Source of the DNA: Halobacteriales archaeon QS_9_68_42
GTDB lineage: Archaea > Halobacteriota > Halobacteria > Halobacteriales > Haloarculaceae
DNA: 18,201 nucleotides
Assembly: GCA_003022905.1 (NCBI GenBank)
Contig: PXSE01000010.1
Coordinates: forward strand, 1-18,201
Direction of reading: 5' to 3'
The notes below the pieces were generated by a model that saw only the letters and a program-made list of their open reading frames with translations, searched no databases and was not told the DNA's origin. This document shows positions 13,973 through 18,201 of this stretch, piece by piece (the first letter of the stretch is position 1; every line of letters starts with the position of its first letter). Both the position numbers and the translations under genes were made by a program.

Positions 13973-15058
13973 TCACACCCCGTCGGGTGCGCCGTCCTTG
14001 TGCTCGGGAGCGCCGCCCTCCGCCGGGGGGTCACCATCCGGGGGCGCGGCCGGGCCGTCGTCCGCTGACGACGTAGACGTCTCGCCGGCGGCCGGCGACA
14101 CTGCGGGCACGTCGACCGTGGACAGCGCCGTCTCGACGACCTCGCGGGGGTCGACCCCCTCGACCGTCGCGTCTGTCGTGAGCACGAGCCGGTGCGACAT
14201 GGTCGACCGGGCGAGCGTCTTCACGTCGCCGGGCGTTGCGTAGTCCCGGCCGTCGAGGACCGCCCGGGCGCGGGCCGCCTCGAAGATTCGCTGGACGCCG
14301 CGGGGCGAGACGCCGACCTCGGTGCGGCCGTCGTCCCGCGTGGCCCGCGCGAGGTCGACGATGTAGCGCCGGACGCCGGTCTCGACGCCCACGTCCTCCG
14401 CGAGGGCCTGCAGCGACCGGACGGCCTCGGGGTCGGCGACGGAACCGACGGTCGGGGCCATCCGCCGACGGTTCGCCCGGCGCTCGAGCAGCCCCATCTC
14501 GCCGTCCGCGTCGGGGTAGCCGAACGACGTCTTGACGGTGAAGCGGTCCCGCTGGGCCTCCGGCAACCGGAAGGTGCCCTCCTGTTCGATGGGGTTCTGC
14601 GTTGCGACGACGACGAACGGCTCCGGGAGCTGGTGTGTCGTGCCGTCAACGCTGACCTGCCGCTCCTCCATGGCCTCCAGCAATGCGGCCTGGGTCTTCG
14701 GCGGCGCGCGGTTTATCTCGTCGGCCAGCACGAGGTTCGCAAAGACGGGGCCCTCGGCGAACTCGAACTCGCCGCTCCCCTCGTCGTAGATCGTCGACCC
14801 GGTTACGTCGGACGGCAGGAGGTCGGGCGTGAATTGGATGCGGGTGAATTCCAGTCCCAGCGCCTCGGCGAGCACGCGTGCGGTGACGGTCTTGCCCGTT
14901 CCGGGGACGTCCTCGAGGAGGACGTGGCCCCTGGCGACGACGGCGGCGAGTAGCTCCTCGAGGACGTCCCGGTCGACGACGACGGCGCTCTCGACCCGTT
15001 CGAGGACGGCCGCCAGCGTCCGGTCGGCGTCTCGGAGGGCGACGTCGGCTTCGTCCAT
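13973..15058 (-). CDS. MoxR-family AAA+ ATPase
   Basis: The product is 361 residues. The P-loop is EDVPGTGKT (49-57), Walker B is LVLADEINRAPPK (109-121), sensor 1 is VATQNPIEQEGT (151-162) and the following LPEAQRDRF (165-173) carries the family's arginine region. The C-terminal lid ends near residue 315. About 45 further residues are Pro/Ala/Asp/Gly-rich and probably disordered, an addition to the usual length of about 320. MoxR ATPases are chaperone-like and act with DUF58/VWA partners in maturing or remodelling protein complexes. A DUF58 gene lies two genes upstream on the same strand. The gap to the preceding membrane-protein gene is 56 bases, so it is probably the last gene of that operon. 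Confidence 0.94.
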   Translation of the reverse strand: MDEADVALRDADRTLAAVLERVESAVVVDRDVLEELLAAVVARGHVLLEDVPGTGKTVTARVLAEALGLEFTRIQFTPDLLPSDVTGSTIYDEGSGEFEFAEGPVFANLVLADEINRAPPKTQAALLEAMEERQVSVDGTTHQLPEPFVVVATQNPIEQEGTFRLPEAQRDRFTVKTSFGYPDADGEMGLLERRANRRRMAPTVGSVADPEAVRSLQALAEDVGVETGVRRYIVDLARATRDDGRTEVGVSPRGVQRIFEAARARAVLDGRDYATPGDVKTLARSTMSHRLVLTTDATVEGVDPREVVETALSTVDVPAVSPAAGETSTSSADDGPAAPPDGDPPAEGGAPEHKDGAPDGV

Positions 15059-15114
15059 GGTTCCCCGTCGGGGCGGACGCTCAAGAAAGTCATCACCCGG
15101 TCGGCGCTCGACCG

Positions 15115-16491
15115 TCAGCCCCGGAGGGTCCCGACGACGAGGAACACGCCGCCCGCGACGACGAACGCCGGGAGCGCGTTACCGGCGACGAACGGGCGGA
15201 GCGCCTCCAGGGCCAGCACCGCCAGGACGGCGACGGTGCCGACGGCGACGGAGACGACGCCGTGGACGAGCACCAGCCGGCGGGTCCGGGGGCGGTGGCC
15301 GAGTTCGGCGGTCACGCCGAGGCCGAATGTCGAGAGGTCCCAGGCCAGACACGCGGCCGCAACGCAGACGACGGCGAGCAGCGGCGACACGCGGGTCGCC
15401 GCGACGGCCGCGACAAAGAGGCCGGCCGCGACCATCGCCGGCGCGCCGGTCCGGTCGGGGACCATCTCGAGGTCCGCGGCGACGTAGGTGACCGACAGCA
15501 GGACGAGCAGCAGGAACTGCGCCCCGAGGACGGCTGCCACGACAACGAAGCCGAACGGACCGGCGACCAGGAGTGCCACTAATGCGACGACCGAGAGCGG
15601 GATTGCGGCGAGGGCCGCCGCGAGGCGGTCCCGGGTGGTCGGGTCGCCCCGGTTCGCAATGATTCGGGCGCCGCGGGCGAGGGCGCCCCCGAGGAAGACC
15701 GTCCCGGCGAGACCCACGACGGCGCCGATTGTGACGCGCGAGGCGAGCACGGTTGCGGCGTCCGGGACCCACCCGTCGGCCGGCGCGACGACCGTCGCGA
15801 CGCCGACGAGGAGCGCGACGGCCGCGACGACGCCCATCGCGAGCTGTAACCGGCGGACCGTCACGGCGACGCCGGGGCGGCGCGGGCGGGCCGCCAACTG
15901 ACGGAGCGGCAGCCACCGCAGTCCGACGAGCGCGCCGACCGCCGCGACGACGAGAACGCCACAGAACACGACGACCGCCGAGGAGGGACCCGGGTTCCCC
16001 GAGGTGGGGATGACGACGAGGAAGACGGCGACGCCACCGACCAGCAGGCCGACGACGAGCCACAGCCAGGTCGCGATGGTGACCCGGCCGGTGGCGTAAA
16101 GCCCCCGTCGCAGGCTCTCGCGGTCACCGGTGTCGCTCCAGGTCGCCGCGAGGCCGAACAGCGCGACCGCGAGGCCGGCGACGGTGACGGGGACCGGACC
16201 CAGGAGCGGCGACAGGACGACCAGGCTCGCGAGCGGCAACCCGAACCACGTCAGGAGGGCGTGGCCGAAGAACTGGTGGACGAACCGCCGTCGGTCCAGA
16301 AGCGCCAGGCCGGCGGCGGCCAGCCCCGCGAACGGCCCCAGCGACAGGAGCAGGTCGGGCTGGCCGACGCGGAAGCCGACCGCCGTCACGAGCGCGGCGA
16401 GGACGGCGGAGACGACGGCGAGGCTCGTCGCCCGCGGTCGGCCCTCGTCGCCGACCGCAGAGGGCGAGTCGAGCAGCGGGACGACGCTCAC
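15115..16491 (-). CDS. Polytopic membrane protein of the MoxR/DUF58 operon (DUF7519-like)
   Basis: The product is 458 residues, mostly hydrophobic, with about 12 predicted spans from residue 24 to the C-terminus. Examples are ATSLAVVSAVLAALVTAV near the start, TWLWLVVGLLVGGVAVFLVV in the middle and ALPAFVVAGGVFLVVGTL at the end. Charged loops are short. The start is GTG at 16491, which overlaps the DUF58 stop as GTGA, so the two proteins are probably translated together. The haloarchaeal MoxR-DUF58 clusters I know contain such a protein (I believe DUF7519), but the family number is from memory. It may form the membrane platform on which DUF58 and MoxR act; no catalytic residues are evident. 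Confidence 0.78.
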   Translation of the reverse strand: MSVVPLLDSPSAVGDEGRPRATSLAVVSAVLAALVTAVGFRVGQPDLLLSLGPFAGLAAAGLALLDRRRFVHQFFGHALLTWFGLPLASLVVLSPLLGPVPVTVAGLAVALFGLAATWSDTGDRESLRRGLYATGRVTIATWLWLVVGLLVGGVAVFLVVIPTSGNPGPSSAVVVFCGVLVVAAVGALVGLRWLPLRQLAARPRRPGVAVTVRRLQLAMGVVAAVALLVGVATVVAPADGWVPDAATVLASRVTIGAVVGLAGTVFLGGALARGARIIANRGDPTTRDRLAAALAAIPLSVVALVALLVAGPFGFVVVAAVLGAQFLLLVLLSVTYVAADLEMVPDRTGAPAMVAAGLFVAAVAATRVSPLLAVVCVAAACLAWDLSTFGLGVTAELGHRPRTRRLVLVHGVVSVAVGTVAVLAVLALEALRPFVAGNALPAFVVAGGVFLVVGTLRG

Positions 16492-17831
16492 CGGCCGCCA
16501 CCTCCGGCCGGACGCCCGACGCTCGTCCCGGCGGCGGATTTGGCGTCAACCAGGTTGGCCGCCTCGAGGACGACCGCGAGCGGCGTGCCGCGGCGCCAGT
16601 CGACGCTCCGGGCGCCGGCCGACTGGACGCGCGCCAGCCGGGTCCGGCGGCGGAGCTGTGCGTGCTGGCCGCTGACCGTGTTCTCGGCGACGGCATCGGG
16701 CGAGACGACGGTGACGGGCACGTCGCTGGCTCGCCAGGTCTCGACGGCCTCGACCGGGGCGTCGTCGAGCAGGGGCGACGCGAGGACGACCTGTGCGCCC
16801 GGCGGGAGCGCCCCGAGCATCGCCCGGGCGTCGACACCCGTCGGTGCCGGCGAGTCCGACGGCTGCTCGGCGTCGCCGCGGCCGCCCTCGGGGAGCCCGG
16901 CGAGGACGTCCAGGGCGCGGGCCCGCTGTGCGGCCCCGGCCGCCGGGGGGAGCCAGGCGATGCCGCCGGGGCCGTCGCCGTCGACGCCGAGGGCGGCGAC
17001 GCCGACGTCGTGGCCGCGCGCGAGCAGGTCCGCGGCGGCGTGGGTGGCGGCGTAGGCGCTCACCTCGACCGCGGTCGGGTGGCCCGGCGCGACGACGGCC
17101 CGGTTGGGCTGGCGGGCGTCTACGACGAGCACGACGGTCGCGGCGACGCGGCGCTCGTAGTTCGTGGTTGCGAGTTCGCCCCGCTTGGCGTAGTGACGCC
17201 AGTCGATGCGGTCGGCGGGGTCGTCCGAGCGGTGCTCGCGGACGGAGTGGAACACGACCCCCGACCCGGGCGCGTCAGCGGCGAGTCGGCCGACCCGGCG
17301 GTCGCCGTAGGCGTCGATGGGCGGCGCGCCGGCGTCGAGTCGGCACACCAGCGCCGCGTCGCCCGCCGTCTTCAGCCGCGCCGTCTCGTGGGCGCCCCCG
17401 GCGACGCCGCGAACCCGGACCTGCGGCGGCCGAAACGCGTGGTCCCCGCGGCGCGCCACCACCGCGTACCGGACGGTGAGTTCCTCGCCCGGTGCCAGTG
17501 CCTCGCCGCCGCGGGGCGACCCCTCGAGCACGGCGAGGTCCTCGGGGACGCCGTCGACGACCCGGACGTCGGCGAGCGTCCGGTCGGAGTCATTCTCGAC
17601 CTCGAGGGCCACCCGGACGGCCCGCTCCGGTGCCGCCGGCGTCGGGTGGACCCGCCGCCGCGCCACCAGACCTCCGTGGCCGGGCGGCGTCGAGAGCGCG
17701 TCCGCGGCCAGATAGCAGAGCGGGACAGCCGCAACGACCACCAGCACGCCCGTCCGGGTTGCCAGGCCGGCGACCGCGAGCAGGAGGCTGGCGGCGGCGG
17801 CGCCCCGCCACCGCCGCTCGCGCCGGGTCAC
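16488..17831 (-). CDS. DUF58 domain protein
   Basis: The product is 447 residues from GTG 17831. The open frame reaches 18095, but the added N-terminus is Arg-rich and lies over the upstream gene; the GTG start overlaps that gene's stop as GTGA. Two membrane helices (about 11-25 and 28-46) precede a beta-sandwich-like region (70-145). The DUF58 core follows: VFHSVREHRSDDPADRIDWR (193-212), HYAKRGELATTNYERR and the VWA-like strand VVLVVDAR (233-240). A C-terminal region (about 340-440) looks like the rest of a VWA-type fold. DUF58 proteins are usual partners of MoxR ATPases, and such a gene pair is conserved across bacteria and archaea. Molecular substrate is unknown. Confidence 0.92.
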   Translation of the reverse strand: MTRRERRWRGAAAASLLLAVAGLATRTGVLVVVAAVPLCYLAADALSTPPGHGGLVARRRVHPTPAAPERAVRVALEVENDSDRTLADVRVVDGVPEDLAVLEGSPRGGEALAPGEELTVRYAVVARRGDHAFRPPQVRVRGVAGGAHETARLKTAGDAALVCRLDAGAPPIDAYGDRRVGRLAADAPGSGVVFHSVREHRSDDPADRIDWRHYAKRGELATTNYERRVAATVVLVVDARQPNRAVVAPGHPTAVEVSAYAATHAAADLLARGHDVGVAALGVDGDGPGGIAWLPPAAGAAQRARALDVLAGLPEGGRGDAEQPSDSPAPTGVDARAMLGALPPGAQVVLASPLLDDAPVEAVETWRASDVPVTVVSPDAVAENTVSGQHAQLRRRTRLARVQSAGARSVDWRRGTPLAVVLEAANLVDAKSAAGTSVGRPAGGGGR

Positions 17832-18201
17832 GGCGACTCGCCCTCCGGTCGGTCGTCGGCTTCGAGGGACGGTTCCGGCGGCAGGGGACCGCGGGCGACC
17901 GCGGTGGGGGCGACGGCCCGCTGGAGGCCGACGCCTCGCTGGAGGTCCGACAGCGTCGGTCTGACGACGGGCACGGTACGAGCCGCGGACTCGCCGGGGA
18001 CGGCCGGAAGCGCCTCGTCGGCGGCCGCCGCGACGGCGTCGGTTGCGCGCCGGACCCGTCGGCGGACCGCCCGCTCGGGGTAGAGCCACGCCCACACCCG
18101 GCCCCGGAGCGACCGCGTCGGCGGGTCGACTGACGGCGAGAGGACGCTCGCGGCCAGTCGGTCGTCGGTCCAGGTGCCCTCTTCGATCGCGGCCTCGACG
18201 G
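17828..18201 (-). CDS. Conserved haloarchaeal protein of the DUF58 operon, C-terminal part (partial)
   Basis: The frame is open from the right edge (first full codon at 18199) to TGA at 17828-17830. Visible are about 124 residues: VEAAIEEGTWTDDRLAASVL, a Pro-rich turn, RGRVWAWLYPERAVRRRVRR, an Ala-rich helix, and an extended C-terminus ending EADDRPEGESP. It resembles the haloarchaeal proteins (I believe DUF7269) found just before DUF58 in these operons, but only the end is seen. A Met-containing internal start at 18097 is not needed because the frame continues upstream. Its stop overlaps the DUF58 start (GTGA), so the operon is tightly coupled. Confidence 0.6.
   Translation of the reverse strand, partial: VEAAIEEGTWTDDRLAASVLSPSVDPPTRSLRGRVWAWLYPERAVRRRVRRATDAVAAAADEALPAVPGESAARTVPVVRPTLSDLQRGVGLQRAVAPTAVARGPLPPEPSLEADDRPEGESP

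Noticed and set aside
17832..18095. N-terminal extension of the DUF58 protein
   Set aside because: Arg/Pro-rich shadow of the upstream coding frame; the GTG at 17831 with GTGA overlap precedes the first membrane helix.

Overview
The window looks like a chromosomal or megaplasmid segment of a haloarchaeon. It is GC-rich with strongly acidic proteins. It carries a halophilic-type malate dehydrogenase, a kdpC gene coupled to a UspA-type gene (the haloarchaeal kdpQ arrangement), AT-rich TATA-like boxes, and haloarchaeal families such as the short winged-helix regulators and the MoxR/DUF58 membrane operon. The genus cannot be named from the sequence alone. No rRNA, tRNA or CRISPR array was seen.

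Layout. 1-1122: 3' end of a K+-ATPase (Kdp) operon, kdpC then a two-domain universal stress protein. 1123-2304: a poorly coding stretch and a small five-helix membrane protein. 2305-2955: a decayed IS6-type transposase. 3127-9025: an accessory block. It holds a monocluster ferredoxin and two tandem paralogues (A at 3646, B at 5987) that encode exported calcium-binding-type repeat proteins with long Asp-rich tails. B is complete: signal, FG-GAP-like repeats, about 415 residues of Asp/Gly/Thr repeat, an Ig-like domain, a CARDB-like domain and a membrane anchor. A is cut short. 9106-12114: a 34-residue ORF, malate dehydrogenase with an internal deletion, and uvrC. 12361-13906: a stomatin/band-7 protein and a winged-helix protein. 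13973-18201 (minus strand): a coupled operon of a partial conserved protein, a DUF58 protein, a polytopic membrane protein and a MoxR ATPase.

Most notable structure. Comparing the two paralogue copies reconstructs a tandem duplication of ferredoxin end + promoter + surface-protein gene. A later deletion appears to have fused the Asp-rich tract of A to the last codons of a second ferredoxin copy. The comparison also defines a roughly 600-bp insertion (5157-5760) present only upstream of B. That insertion has hairpin ends like IS200/IS605 derivatives. Inside it lie two modules (5216-5277 and 5423-5590) made of two and six contiguous, near-perfect, sequence-distinct hairpins at about 27-nt spacing. 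Each module is closed by the same short outer stem. Homologous hairpins in the two modules show a compensatory base-pair swap. This is the best candidate for an undescribed element.

Functional links visible here: Kdp and Usp (potassium limitation and stress); ferredoxin and surface proteins linked only by shared duplication; and the MoxR-DUF58 operon, whose genes overlap at GTGA junctions and so are probably translationally coupled.
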